Shown: positions 1 through 13,242 of the stretch, piece by piece
Numbering within the stretch: position 1 is the stretch's first letter
Layout: every line of letters starts with the position of its first letter
Source of the DNA: Heliocybe sulcata
Taxonomy: Eukaryota > Basidiomycota > Agaricomycetes > Gloeophyllales > Gloeophyllaceae
Assembly: GCA_004369045.1 (NCBI GenBank)
Contig: ML213506.1
Location: 1,486,732 to 1,550,731 of the forward strand
Reading direction: 5' to 3'
Length of the DNA stretch: 64,000 bases
Position numbers and translations under genes: made by a program
The notes under the pieces: model-generated
Databases searched by the model: none
The model's input: only the letters and a program-made list of their open reading frames with translations
What the model was told of the DNA's origin: nothing

Positions 1-213
1 TCACTGTTCTGAAAACCGTCTCCTCTGTTTGAATCTGCGTGTGCCGCCACCTGCTTAGTCAGCTAGCGTCACACCGTGACTGCCTTTTACGGTGAACCGA
101 GTCCATGATGAATTAGCTTGTTCCCGAACCACGACCACTTCGAATGTATACTCTGCTTTGCCGGTCATAACCTATCCCACGACTGAGCTCTGCAGCTCGG
201 GCTTTGATCTTTG

Positions 214-3200
214 ATGTCTATGTCTTTCGGCAATGCCGCCGCGGACGCCAGCAAAGCGCAAGACCCCTTCGAGCTGGAACGACTTGCGGAAGAGCTAGCC
301 GTACGAGAAATCTCAGATAAAGCAAAAGAACTACAAGATGAGACCGGTCATGATCTGCCCATATACATTCCGCTCTCCCATGACGATCCCTATCTGGCGG
401 CTGAGACTTTCGACGTAGAAGAGTTTCTCCTCTCCCGGTCTTACACATCCCTCCCTGACTTGCGCTCCGAGTTACGAGAATATCTGGCGACACTGAAGGA
501 GTCCTTGGTAAAGCTTATCAATGACGACTATGAGGCTTTTATTAGTCTCAGCACGGACTTGCGGGGAGAAGGTGCGAGGCTTGAGAGACTGAAGCGCCCA
601 TTGGGAGACGTGAAGACTCACATAGTTGTGCGTGGCTGTTGTTTAGATTGATGTATGCGCCAGATCTCTGAAGTAATGGTATATCGTGTTAGGAGTCTCG
701 TGATGAGCTGCGAGCTATCCAGGACAACATCGAGGATAAGCTACAGAAACGGGCGGTTTTACGAGAGAACAAGGTAGATTTATGCACGCAAATGACGAGA
801 AAGTTATATAACTTGGTTGGAACAGGCATTCTTACATCTGCTATTGAAAATCTCGGAAAGCGTCACCCGTCTAGAGTCTCTTCTTCTCATTACGCTGCCT
901 GAAAACGAGTCTTCTCCGTCTGAAGGCAGGGCACACGGATTAAGTCCTCTTCTGAATATCCCGGATGACGATGCTCGTGATGACAAGTTCGTTCGCAGAC
1001 GACTCGACACTCTGTTGCTGATACTTTCTTCAGAATAAGAGGGAGTCGCGCGAAACATCTATCTCGCGTAGCTTCCGAATATACACAACTCTTGTACCAC
1101 GTGTCTAAGGCGGAGGAGCAGAGGGCCGCCTTCCTGGATGAGATCCGCTGGGTTTGTGAGATATACGATACCAAACCAAGGGCGTAGCTCACGCGCTGTT
1201 TCCAGAGAGTCGATAGAATACGGTCCACTCTGTCTTCAGACTTAGATCATCTCTTCGGAACGACTCTCACCGCATTAACTGATGGGAAGGAAGAGGGCAA
1301 TGCAAATAAGGCCAGCGAAGCCGAAAGGGCCAAGTGGATGTCGGATTTGGTCGAATGCCTCAGGTCTTACGATATGCTGGGCCTTTGGCGAGATGCGGAA
1401 GATGTTCTTAGAAGAGAGGTCGTCCGTGGTTTTGTTAAGAACGTCGGTTCTTGTATCCCTGTTACAGTATCGCACTGGCTGATGACCGAAGCTTCCAGAC
1501 TGTATTCCCGGGGTCGCTAACGGCGCCGCATTCGCCCCTTCTGCCTCACACGCCGTTCGTACAACCACGAAGTCCTGGCTTTCCGAATACAGCTTCCTAC
1601 TTCCCTCCTCGGACGCCTTATACCCCGTTCACCGCTTTCGCCTCTAAGGAAAATCCCTTCCAGTCCCTGCAGACTGGAAATACTCGATCATCGGTGCCGC
1701 TTCTCGACGAATCAGACAATGCATTGGCCACTCTGTACAACAGAATCTTGAGATTCGTAGACCGCGACCTGACCAAGATTATGGAGGCTGCCGAGAGAGT
1801 CAGCATCAAGTCGGGGTCCAGAGCGAAAGGATCTAATCTTGCAGCATCTCTTGCGGTCAAACAGGCGAAACAGAGTACAGATTCGCGGAAAGATGGAGAA
1901 GCGTTCGCAATTATGGCCAATGTTGTGTGGGCGGAACTTGCTAGGGCTATTATCGATGAGCTCGGTAGCGTCGTCTTCGCGGCAGGCAGACCAGACGAGT
2001 TCCGAAAGGTTAGGATCCTATTTTGGAACATAATTTGGGTCCAGAGATGGTAATGAAAGACACCCATAGAACTATCATACAACGCAAGCATTCATACGGT
2101 CACTCGAATTCCTCGCACCTTCCATTGCGTCTGTGGAATTGATGCGCAATCACCCACTCTTCACATCTTTTGAGCGCTGCTGGCAGTTACCTGTTTACTA
2201 CCAGCTACGATGGAAGGAAATCATCGCGCACCTTGAGGATGTTCTCTCCAGCACGCGTATCGAGCCTTCACCAAACAGAAGTAGGTGAACGGTCTGACGC
2301 TTCGGAGATGAAGCTGAAGTGGGCTTTCACAGGCGAAGCGCAGCCCTTTGTGACCACTCAAGCCAAGGCCATATGGGTGTCGATAGAGACCTGCTGGAGT
2401 GACCAAGTCTATATCCCAGAGTTGGCCCACCGTTTCTGGCGCTTCACTTTGCAGGTTTGATCCACGTCCATATGTGGGCTTCTTGCACAAACTCATGCCG
2501 TCACCATTAGCTGCTGAGCAGGTATAAAACGTGGCTGGACTCTAGTCTTCCAACATTTGAACCACTGCCGAAAACGAAGCTTGTGACAAGCTCGGATGCC
2601 TCGGTTCGTCTGATGTCCTATCCACTGTGATACACCCTCTCTAAGATAATAACTCCCGTAGGGGTCAGGTACACCGCGAGCATCCACGCCTGTACCGCAA
2701 GGCGCTGAGACCACCAGTTCAGAAGCGAATGCAAAGGATGAGGAGCTTCTGCGCCAGCTTGGGACTGCTATAACGGATATCAAGACCATGCAGGAGCAAA
2801 TGATGAAGATTTGGCGTGAAGAGATATCAGTCATGCTGCCCGATATGGCTGATGTCGAAGGTCAGGAATTTATCAATCCGGAAGGTGGGTTCAGGATTCT
2901 CGAGCTGCAGGAGCATGAACCTTACGTTCCATAAATCAGACGTTTTGGACAATGCATTGAAGAGCTTGGCCTCACTGATCACTCCCATGGCTAATCAGGT
3001 TGTCGCGATCCTTGCAAGGCGAGCTTGTGAAGCGGTGCAAGCTGTAAGGTCTATTCCGGCGTCACTTCGAGCTATGTCCTTGAAACGGGCACCAAGCGAA
3101 CCAAGCTATTTTATTCCGACAATCATGCAGCCTGTGAAATCCTTCTTCGGCATAGGCACTGGCGAGGGACCGGGCAGCGCCTTAAAGGATGTTTACTTGG

Positions 3201-3556
3201 GTCCATGCAGTACACAAGTATTTGAAAACGCCGTCGAAAGGTATTATTGCTATCTGCGAATCCGCCCATAGCATACCTGATTCCTTTCGACATCTAGATA
3301 CATTTTCTGGATTACTTCCCTCAGGCGAACGGAAGAGTCGCTCAGGAAACTGCAGAAAGCCAAGAAGCCCTTATTTGGCAGAGCGACCACGGGCAGGGAT
3401 GACAAAGGGAAAGATGAGGAGAGAATACGATCTCAGATGATACTGGATGTCGAAGCCTTTGGGAAGGACGCTGCTTCGCTCGGCGTCGTAGTGGAGGACG
3501 TGCCTGCTTTCCAGTCTTTACGCGGTATGGTCCATGCTAGCCTTAGCGAAGGTTAG
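214..3556 (+). CDS. COG2: Conserved oligomeric Golgi complex subunit 2 (COG2), spliced
   Basis: COG2 is a subunit of the COG tethering complex, which captures retrograde vesicles at the Golgi. The first exon carries the COG2 N-terminal signature: an FDVEEFLLS block, then LRSELREYLATLKESLVKLINDDYEAF, and LSTDLRGEGARLERL (each a short conserved segment around residues 65-125). The first intron runs from a GTGCGT donor near 628 to a TTAG acceptor near 691 and keeps the frame into VESRDELRAIQDNIEDK. Later exons are visible near 1340-2000, 2300-2460, 2700-3180 and 3300-3556, ending ...GMVHASLSEG-stop at 3554-3556. An upstream in-frame TTG at 211 is not a start; the first ATG is 214. Internal exon borders were not all resolved. 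The N-terminal identification is strong; the rest rests on continuity of coding frames. Confidence 0.85.
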
Positions 3557-3705
3557 TTGTGGCTGGAACCAGCGGTCATGCATACTTGATTAACTTGCGC
3601 CGACTCCGGCTAGATTCGTGAAGAAATCACTGTCGACGTCTTCCACCCTTGGTAGGATTTCATGATTAACAACTGCAGCCCAGAACTCATAAGCATGTGT
3701 GATTA

Positions 3706-6700
3706 CTATACAGTGCTAGCATTAAACTCAGATGGTTGACATCTACTATGGTATACGGCCCCTGTCCGTGATATGATAATACCCCTCGTTTGTCCATTAT
3801 GTGCCTCACTCTGGTCCCGACTGTGATCCTCCGACAAGATCTGGCGACAGCCTTGACAGATGCCTCTGGTCGGAGCCCATCCTCGGACCTTCGCACGAAC
3901 CAATTCCTCTGTGGTTTCGAACACATCCCTGTCAACCAGGTGCTTTGTGATGAACAGCATATCTCCGTCTTCTCGATAAGACTCCAACATCCCCGTTAGT
4001 ATTGCTCTAAACTCAGTGTAAGGTGTGCCCTTTGCTCTGTTGGCCCCAGTGGATGAATCAACCAGACGCTTGAATAATCGAGGGAAGGATACGGCATTCG
4101 TTGAACTGACGGACATCAAGGTTGTGAACGTCTCTTGAACCAGAGCACGTAATGAGGACAGCACCCATGTTTCCGCTTCTGACGCCTCCACATCACGTCC
4201 ACGATTGGGTGCAGAATAGCAGGACGAAACATCCTGGACACAGTCGATCTGGCTACGGAGCAGTCGGAACCACATGTCTTCAAGGGAGGTCTTCTCTATC
4301 GATACGGCACCTGAAGACTGCATGCAAACCGAGATTCCTGCTCGCCCTACGGATTGAAGGGCAGAGACCAATCTTGCTAACTCCTCCTGTGCCGATGTTT
4401 CGTCCCGGGACTTCTGAACGACGTCTGTGATCTGTCTTGCGAGTCGGCCTTCAAATGCCTGGACCTTTGACATCGATGACGTTGCATTTCCCTCCGTGCT
4501 GGATGCCCATATAGCTGCATCGTACACCTGACTCTCCTCGCAGATACGAACGGCGGCTTCACGGTCCATAAAGCCGTCCGGCATAGTCCTCAGGAATTCA
4601 ACGACGTTTGCCGGATCAAAGCGGCAAAGCAGCTGCATGTAGAGCAACCGCAATTCGGAAGGTACGTTCTCTGAGGGACCGCCGCGTCGCTTGAGTTGCA
4701 CAAACTCTTCTTCTTCTGCAGGCCCCGGTCCAAGCAACCGGTGGAGGTATAGAAACTGGGCATGCTCCCGATCATTCCCTGGAACAGCATCGACAGCATC
4801 TGAATGCAAGTCCGGCACGTACGTGTCAATCAGCGAGGCTGTGTAAGCAATACTGAGGTGTAGAAGGCGAGGAAGAGCATCGGAAACTGCGGCGATAACG
4901 TCGAAAGGTAGCGATCCCTTGTTCAATCGAGTCGCCATCGTCATGACTTCACTTGCACCGCTGAAGATTTCGACGCCATCCAGGTCCGGATCATCCAGAT
5001 ACGCCAAGAACAAGGGAGCCCATTGCTGCTCGCGTTGGTACCACGACCTCAGAATGCGATAGAAAGCGGCCTTCTCGAACAGTTCCGCTATCGTGTCGCT
5101 GTCATGAGGCACATAGGCAGAAAGCAGATATTCAGCTGCGAGCTGCCGGTCCTCGCGAGTGCTCTCATCGGGATCTTCAGCCAAGCCAATCAAGATATTC
5201 TGCATCACGGTAGGAGGTATGTGGATGACCCGAGGATACTTGGCAATATTACGGGCGAGGAAGATGTGAATGAAGGTGATATCGCTCTGGGACAATCCGC
5301 CAGAGGAGAGGACCTCCAAGAGGATGTTGCATATAATCAACCTGCTGATACTCGGCGCTTCGTCGTTGAAGTAAGAATCCTCGAAAGCCAAATCAAGAGA
5401 ATGCAGAAAGGCTTCAGCATCGAAGCGTAACAGAAGACGAAGATATGGATATGTCGGCTCTATACCACCCTCTTCGTCCGCTGTGAGCACCAGCCTCCCA
5501 CCTTCACCACTGGGCCAGACACTCGATCGACCGAAGAACAGGAATGTGTAGACATCATTCCGTGCTGTATGAGCTTCATCCTCAGGCAAAGGGTCTTCAC
5601 TAGGGTAGGTGAGTCCCGATAGAACATCACCTAAGTACGGGTACACCTTGTAACCATTCATGATGATCGGTTCCAACTGAGCTTCGTCCATGGATGCTCC
5701 GGAGTCCTGGGATCCGGAGAAGTGCTCCATCTGAATCCTGCGATATTGCATGACCCTCCTTATGAGACCCAGCAATTCGACAACAGGAGCCACATAGTCC
5801 TTCATCGCCCGAGTATACACATAGATCAGAGCATCGTAGAGCTGATGTGTCTTGCACAAGTGAACAGCCTGATTGATGTCAAGACAATCCGGTTCAATGT
5901 GCCAGATGACCCGCTCGACCAGGTCAGGCCGCCCGTCTTCATCATGCATGGCCACAAGTCGCTGTGTAATCCGGGGCGGGACATATCGGATGTCCCCCTC
6001 AAGCACGAACGTCTCCAGCTGGACGAGGAACATCCGCGAAATCCCGTAGTCATCATAATACTGGAAGAGGTCCTCAAACAGGAAGTCATAATCGTCCAAA
6101 GCCTTGCACGCACGGGCGCACGTTTGCACGAGGCCTTCGAACAGCTCCGTTCGGTCGACACCGCGGCCATCTTCAGTCATATGGTTCTCGACGAGGCGTT
6201 CTTCAGAGAACGCGTAGCGCGCCGAGGCTGTCATCAAGTCCCGCAGTTTCTGGCCTACAATCTCCTTCACCTGCTCCGGCGTATCAGGCAGTCCATTTCG
6301 ATTACCTGGTGCTTCACCCGTGTAATATGTTCGTGTCAGCTCAATAGCCGAAAGGAAGTCGCCGTGCGAGACGAGCGACAGGATCCGGTCTGCCCAGGTC
6401 AAGAGCGTCCCAACCGATATATCTTGTCGGCCCTGTAGCAGTCAGTAGGCATGCGGCACAGTTCGAACATAAATGCGCACGTACGAGGAGGAACACTTTC
6501 CCCTTGTATACCCGCACACTGTGAGCAATGTCGCTGACAGAGTCGGCGTAGGGCATCATGCCATTGACCGTATACCCCAGAGTAGGCGATACAAGCAACG
6601 ACGCATCGTAGCCAGCCTTCTCGACCACTTTCGCAGTCCGGACATCATACACCTCCAGTGATTGCGCGGTAACAACGACGATTTGCTGGCAAAGACGAAT

Positions 6701-8739
6701 TAGTTTTCATCACATCAACGGAGGACAGCTACGAAGCAGACGAACCCACATTGGCGTTTAACCACTGCAAAGCCAGCACATCCGCCCCGCCCACGGTCAC
6801 CCAGCTGCGCTCCTCCTTAAACGCAATCGCACCCACTTCGTACGTGCTCGCCTTTCCACTTCTCGGATTCTTCGCCTTCTGCGTAACCTTCGTCTCCGAC
6901 ACCCTCAGCAGATACACCGTATCCGCCCAGGAGTAGGCCAGGACCGGATCAGTCATCCCCTCATTCGTTTTGCCATTCTTCAGATCTGTGCTAGGCTTGT
7001 CACCGGGAATCACGCTGGGCCACCAGGCCACCGTCCCCTTCCATTTTGACCTGGCACCCTTCTCGTCAGCGTCCTCCCGATGCCGGCGGAACCACGTCTT
7101 CGGCGTCGGCTTCAATCCGACGACCACCAACTTCATTGGAGTCAACATCGCCACTACATGGTACGCATCCGTGGGGTGGGGCGCGGTGCCCAAAGGCAGC
7201 GCCGCCATAGCAAGTATCGTATTCGACTTGCGTAACCGCCGCCGTCGAGATGGACCAGCGAAAGGTCTATGGATGTGGCCATTCATAGGTGCACTGGGAC
7301 CACTGCCATTTACGGGCATGCCTTCCATTGGGTCTTCCTCGGGATATTTTCCCAATATCCTTAGGATGTCACTTGCCTCCACAAAGAGAATTTTGCCGAG
7401 ACTGTGATAGAAGGCAAGCCCATTTTCGTCAGCGGAGACAATAGCAGTGTGTCGGCCAGCCACAAAGCCGATGGACACGATCCTAGAGCCTAACAGATGG
7501 CCTTCCTGGCGTCCAGCGAGCACAGCGGAGAGCGATGTCGGAGCGACAAAGCGGGCAGGTGTTTGGGGCTTCGACAATTCAAAAAGCTGAATGTGTCCGG
7601 AGACATGGCCAGATGCGACATAGGTATGGTCGTGAGACAGCGCTATGGCACTAACAGGGCCAACAGTTGCGGCTGGGGATGGATCTTTGAGCACGCCAGA
7701 AAAACATAATTGTAATTCACCTACCTGACGTCTCATTCCCACAGATGGCCTTGAGATTTTGTCTGAAGTCAAACACAAGCAGCTTCCCCAAGTCGGTCCC
7801 GATGCAGATCATCCCATTCGCGGCCATAACCGTAGGCGAACCAAGATTTGGGGCGCCCAGGAGCGCTGAAGCCTTCGCGGTTAGCTTTTTAGCATACAGA
7901 AGATCCGAGATTGTCTGGAGGACAGTCCACTTGAAAACCTGTCTATCGAGTGTCCCATGCCCGTTAGATCTATCCAGGTAGTGCTCCAGGTTCGTGGGCG
8001 TGGTCGATCGGGACATGGCGGAGAAGTGGGAAGGGGAGGGGGATGCAGTGCCCTGTGCAGGAGTGCGCGTGGTTAAACCACTGCCGGTGGCTGAGTTGTT
8101 TCGTGATGCCTGGGGAGTGAAGGAACGAAGTCGAGATATTGTAGGGTGCAGGAAGGGTCTGGCCTGTCTGGAAGGCGTACCAGGAAGACTCGCCGGTATG
8201 GGCGATGCCATCCTTGACGGCGTAAGGGGAGCAGGCGAAGGAGTAGACGGTGGTGTATTATCGGAGGAGACTTCAACGTGCTATCAAGTATCAACATGAG
8301 TGCCGCAGTCCGTGATACGTGCGGAAAACCACGAGAGACTTACCGGCACGCCCTGGCCATTCACGCCGTTGAGGATCGCATCTCCCGATGCATGCAGGAG
8401 CGACTTCTCCACCTCCTTCTCCTCTATCTCGTCGTCCTCCGGTGCATGTTCTGCACCCAGGATATCCCGCAGTCGGTCTCGATACCCAACATTGTCCGAG
8501 GCATCCACCCCGTCATAGACAAATCCTGCTTCCTCGTCATCGTCGCTGCGGTCAGCTTGAGCATCTTCTTCCGAATCACCCATTAACTCCTCCATGCGCG
8601 ACGAATACGAGTAGTCTCCAGGCTCCTCATGCTGCTCGCTCTCTTGTTCATCGTCGAAGGAATCGAGAGACTGTTGCTTCAAGTGATATGCACTGTTTCC
8701 GGCGAAGCCATTGGTAGGTACATCCTGCGAGGAGGCCAT
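3706..8739 (-). CDS. VPS8: Vacuolar protein sorting protein 8 (VPS8), CORVET complex subunit, spliced
   Basis: VPS8 is the Rab5-binding subunit of the CORVET tether, acting in endosome fusion on the way to the vacuole. The start is the ATG at 8739 (MASSQDVPTNGF); upstream in-frame GTG codons were ignored. Residues 1-150 are acidic and low-complexity. The exon at about 7717-8211 contains the VPS8 core (LGSPTVMAANGMICIGTDLG, then LVFDFRQNLKAICG), the first blades of the N-terminal beta-propeller. The propeller continues in exons 6729-7690 and about 6440-6650. The last exon (6402-3706) is a long open frame of about 900 codons with alpha-solenoid character. It ends in a Cys-rich CQGC...YHSRC module that looks like a reduced version of the C-terminal RING. 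The total, roughly 1,500 residues, fits the family. The gene is convergent with COG2, leaving about 150 bp between stops. Confidence 0.88.
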
Positions 8740-9234
8740 AGAGCACGGCACGCGAAGCAGGACCTCGCGTATATTGTGTGACGTTGCGAGTTGCACTGCT
8801 TGCCTTCGGCTACTTCAGCCACACCGGACACATCAATGTTCAAATATGCCACGTGGGCAACCTCCGAGTTGAATTACCCCTGGATTACCCCCTGATCCTC
8901 GTCGCGTCTCTCACCAGCAGCAGAACTCATTTGACATATCATTGCAGGTAATCATTCGGACTGTTGGTGACTACTGATACAGATTAACAAAAGATATTGC
9001 AATTCGGAACCGGTCGTAAGACAGAAGTACACAATAGCAATAATGAAATCAGAGACCGAAGCGGCGTGGCAGGACGAGGAGCAATGAGGGTAAAACAAGC
9101 AGACACACAGACATGGTAACGATGGCAGGAGACGAAGTGAGGATTGGAGTAATGAGAGGGAGCAGTAATACAGGTATCTATCAGTACGAAAAATCAAGAG
9201 GGTAATCCGGCCGATACCTCCTCAAAACAAGCAA
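8740..9234. other. Intergenic, VPS8 5' side and PHD gene 3' side
   Basis: This 495-bp stretch holds the upstream region of VPS8 and the 3' flank of the PHD-finger gene, both on the minus strand. The ORF at 8952-9197 is low-complexity and shows no recognisable protein. No RNA gene or repeat seen. Confidence 0.5.
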
Positions 9235-11446
9235 TCACGATACCGCAGCAGCCCTCCGTTCCCGTTCTTTTGTCTTCGCACTGGGCCCGAACCTGGTCCC
9301 AAAGTCAAGGAGCTCCTGCGTAAGCTCCTCCATCATCTTTATGGTCGCTTGCGTGGAATATCGCGGTTCCAGTGATCCGGGAGAGACTGCTGCAGCTTCC
9401 GTCTTCTCCTGCAGCGGAGACTCCGTAAGGCCTTCTGCATCCAGCAGCATCCGTTGGTCTACCGAGGAAGACTCCGCCCGCGCCCGTCCATGGATTTCTT
9501 TCAGAGCCTTCTCGAGCGCTTCCCTCCGCCTCATCCTATCGGTCGCGCTGACCTGCTCCCTGCCCACCCACTCCAAGATCGCTCGGACCCTCTTATTCAT
9601 ATCACCCACACTCATCCTTTTCGCCGGCCACTTCACTTTCACTCCTCTCTCTATCGTGACACCATCCGGAGCCAGGGAATCTCGCCCTTCATTGTAAGAG
9701 AGATTGACGCTGAGGCTTTGCATCCCATGCAAGCCCGAGCTCTGGACCATTAGCGGCGCGGGTTCCTTCGACGGCAGCATCGGCTCCAAGTTTGCGAGGT
9801 AGTCGGGCAGGTGCCAAGAGGTGTACAGCGCTTGCTGTGAAACCGCGTACTCGTGAGACTGGTGATATGCTCGTGCTGCTGCTGCTGAAGTCGGTCCCCG
9901 TGCGCTGGAGTAGGTCCCTGCTATTGCAGTGCTTGTAATTCCGCGCCTGTGATCCGCGGAGCCAGACGCCTGCGAAGCCGGAGGACCACGCTTGATGCCT
10001 CCCTGTCCGCTTTTAGTTCGGCTATTTGCCTGGCGTTTGGGTGCAGTCCCGCCAATAGATTCTAAAAAGAACGCCCCGTTGGATGTTTGACAGACACGCA
10101 AACGTAATGGAAGCATACCTTCGTCGCCCGCTACCGAGAGCAAATCCGCTGCCTGCGCACTCTTTCGACCACCTCGTTTATTACGTCCGGCGGCACTCTT
10201 TGGGGCAGCCATTGAGCCGGAATTACTCCGTGCTGCACTGCTCGAGTTGAATGGAGTTTCCTCGCGTGCTACGACCACCGGGGCAGGCCGATCAGAGACG
10301 GCCGACGGTGATCGCTGCTTCTTGAGTGACGCTCTGCAATGGAATATGAGAGATGCTCACGAGGGTTATGAAGAAGAGACTCACATATCGTCCTCAGACC
10401 GTTTGCGTTTCTTCGCACCACCAGGTGTTACTTCGCCGTCGTCCTCGACCTCAGCCTGGTTACTTGGGCTATTCTTGTTCTCAACTGCGGGAGATGCGAC
10501 GCCTCCATGCGCCGCAGCTTGAGCGGCAGCGGCCTCCGCGGCAGATTGCTCAATGACTTCCTGCAGGCTCTCATCGTACGCCGCGTCTCTGCTGTTCATA
10601 GTATTGCGCCTCTTTGCTGGTTTCTGTAGGACATGAGACGGTGAATGAGAACGCGAAGAGCGTGAGTTGCTGGCGATGGAATTGCGATGAGAGGCAATCG
10701 AGGCGTGGCGCATCTTCTTCGCAAGTCTCCTGAATAACACGTTGATGAGACACGGCAGTGGCGTAGATGATGAAGAGGGGCATACTTGAGCAGGGCTTCG
10801 TGCAGATCAGGTCTGCATTGCTCGCAGTAGTAGTTCACGCCAATGTCTTGGAGCTCCTCTTCATTCTCGTAGCCCATGCAGAGCCCGTGCTGCCAGGCAT
10901 TGCACATCTCGCACTGGACCATGAACTCTCCACCGGTTTCGGGATCTTCATCGCCTATGCCACGCATGAATAAGATTCCTCGACGCGTCTGGGCGAGATG
11001 CCCTACGCACCACATATGCACCGTGTGACACTGTTGTCCTCAGCATCCTGGGCCACCACCGGCGCGTCCTGGTCGTCCTCAGCGTTCCTCGCCTCGTCGA
11101 CGCTGATATCCACAACAGACGCCCTATCCTTCTCCACTTCTTTCTCCTTGCCCTTTCTTTTCGCCCGCCCGTTGGTGGCGCCGTTGGTGCCGTTCTTGAA
11201 GGGCTGCTCCTCGAGGGCATCGTCGAGATCCTCTTGCTTGGCCCGCTTGCTCCTCGTCGAGCCGTTGGACGCGGAGCGTTGAAGTGGCTCCTTCATCCGG
11301 GGCACGGTGGGCGACAGCGGTGGGGGGTCTGGGGAGTGAGACGGCGGACTGGCGATAGCATTGAACAAGGCTGCAGGCCGCCTGCCCGACCGGCGAGGCT
11401 CCCTGGCGAGCGGAGAGAGCGGCGGGCCCATGGTGACGGTGGCCAT
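9235..11446 (-). CDS. PHD-finger protein, Cti6-like (Rpd3L histone deacetylase complex type)
   Basis: The gene starts at the ATG at 11446 and ends with TGA at 9235-9237. Exon 1 encodes a Ser/Pro-rich, basic N-terminus (KRAKQEDLDDALEE; GRAKRKGKEKEVEKD) and ends at the first zinc pair, TRCICG. The next exon (about 10,790-11,000) completes a C4HC3 PHD finger: VQCEMCNAWQHGLCMGY, then YYCEQCRPDLHE. The spacing and the CRPDLHE ending match yeast Cti6 and its fungal relatives, which read methylated H3K4 and tie Rpd3L to promoters. After two more introns, the long last exon (9235-about 10,250) has a conserved tail with WPAKRMSVGDMNKRVRAIL and helical segments. The role in a deacetylase complex is inferred from family resemblance. 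Confidence is high for the PHD finger and moderate for the Cti6 assignment. Confidence 0.8.
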
Positions 11447-12064
11447 CGTGCGCGACGACGACGGCGGTAGGGCGTAGTGGATAAGAAGAGGCTAGGGCGC
11501 AAGGGTCTTGTCTTTGGCCGAGTTTTGCCAGTCTGCTATTGCAGTCCGCACGGTCACGCTCAGACTCTCGGTTAGCTGCTGCCGATGGCTCTTCCCTTTT
11601 CGGGTGATGCTCCCACGCCTGCTCTTGCAGTGAAACTTCCACCTTCGCTGCCCTCGACGTCCCCTGGTCCAGTAGCGAGCAGCCTCGCCTCTACTCGACA
11701 GTCCTCTAGATTCTACTCGACGGTCTTGGAGACTGGCACGAAACTGCCTTCCGAAAATAGAGGCTTATCTGACTACGGCCCGCTGATTATCCGCGCGCAC
11801 CAGAAAGTTGGGGCCACCCGGAGAGGACGTATTATGCGGAGCACGGCGACTATGAGGCCAATCGCGAAGGACTGAACAGAAAGCATGACGATTGAGCACG
11901 GTTGGTGCAACGGCGGCACCGAGTGCGGCTTGCTCGTGCCACTCTCTCAAGCGATCTTCAGGAGCGAGAATCAAAGCATCAGACGATTGCCTTCTGGACT
12001 GCACTGCTCGACGCTATGCACTTCGGATGAAAGAAGAATTGAAATATTAGATGTCAGTAAAGCG
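11447..12064. other. Intergenic with a weak plus-strand ORF
   Basis: This 618-bp stretch lies between the PHD gene start and the 3' end of the luciferase-domain gene. A plus-strand ORF from ATG 11585 (MALPFSGDAPTPALAVK...) runs to 11875. In another frame, codons ending at 11897 read ESWGHPERTYYAEHGDYEA, which looks coding. No canonical intron joins the two frames cleanly, so no gene is called; a small divergent gene remains possible. Confidence 0.3.
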
Positions 12065-12960
12065 CTAGATTGTACAGGTCTGTCTAGCCCCGGTGTTCGT
12101 CATGAAACCGATAGATGCCCTCATTATCCTCTCCACCACAGCCAGTTCCTCTTCGTCCCGAGGTGCGTAGATCAACATGAGTTCCACTGGAGCCATTCGT
12201 GTCCCACCCAAAGGATGTCGCTGACCCCATCCGTGCTGCATCACTACCCCATAACCGTCAGTCTCCGTGGATTACTATAGACAGGTGGAGAGCTCACCGG
12301 TTTTGCAATCTGTAGGCGACAGCACGAAGTGCATGGAGTAGTCGACGACGGCATGGACGTGGCCGATCTCGCTTTTGAACGCTGATGCGGTCTGGTGTGG
12401 CGATGGACCTTTGATGAACAGGGCTGCGTCGGTCCTCTCTGCCTCGGAGGCACCCACCCTCAATTGTTGGAGGTTCTCGCTCGCGGCCTTCAGGAAAACT
12501 TGCATAATCCTCTGTTGATGGAAGGCCTTTTCAGCATACGATGAGAACGGTACCAATCTGATCTACGCACCTCCTTCATCTGCTCGGTTGGAATCTGGTC
12601 CACTTGACGTTGAGGGGGAAAGTGCCATCCCAGCTTCGGTCTAGGACCGTGCCTGTACGGAAATTCCTCTGGGCTCCCCAACCAGCTCTCCGACGGTCCC
12701 TTCCTGTCATATGGCTCCGTGCTCAGTGCGTCTCCCTCGAACGGCTTCAGCATGCACGCCACAGCCCATCCGAAGACGTTCACTGGCAAGGCTCCCTGAC
12801 CCAGGTCCTTGAACGCCTGGTAGTTCCTAGCGAGCGCAGGATAGGAGAACCCCAGCAGCGCAGCCACGCCTGAAGCAACAGCAGTGAGAGTTTGATGGTG
12901 CGAGCAGAATGCTCGGATGCTGGCGACTGCCAGGTTGGCTCTCTTTGAGACGTCGGACAT
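12065..12960 (-). CDS. Luciferase-domain (DUF5519-like) protein of fungi, 260 aa, three exons
   Basis: Exons are 12960-12571, 12511-12298 and 12243-12065, with introns GTGCGT...CAG and GTGAGC...TAG; the frame was checked across both. The protein (260 aa) opens with a hydrophobic stretch (LTAVASGVAALLGFSYPALA, residues 25-44) that may be a membrane anchor. The domain core follows: EIGHVHAVVDYSMHFVLSP, then KTVMQHGWGQRHPLGGTR across the second junction, then VELMLIYAPRDEEELAVVERI. This pattern is the small fungal domain that databases call luciferase or DUF5519. The name comes from a remote similarity, and light emission is not implied. The biochemical role is unknown. A TATA-like sequence lies about 45 bp upstream. 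Confidence 0.75.
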
Positions 12961-13000
12961 TGTGATGGACGTTGTCCACGGAGATGGGAGGCTGTTTATT

Positions 13001-13007
13001 TTATATA
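13001..13007 (-). promoter_or_regulatory. TATA box for the luciferase-domain gene
   Basis: Read on the minus strand the site is TATATAA, 41-47 bp upstream of the ATG at 12960. The position and sequence fit a core promoter. Confidence 0.45.
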
Positions 13008-13242
13008 CTGTACGCTCCGTATAGAGCCGGTAGAATGGATCTAGTTCTCTATTGAAGTGATGTTCGGGGTTGAATATGGCCGCCGCAGCTGAGCTGAGAC
13101 AGCATCGCTGACGTCATCCAGAAATAGAGTACTGTGCCTTGCACGTGGAGGCCACGAGTACAATCGAATCTGCCGGCTGTCACCGAAAGTGTCCGATCTG
13201 AATTCGCGGCCGGAGTCATCTCTGCCTGGCTGCGTCTCTACC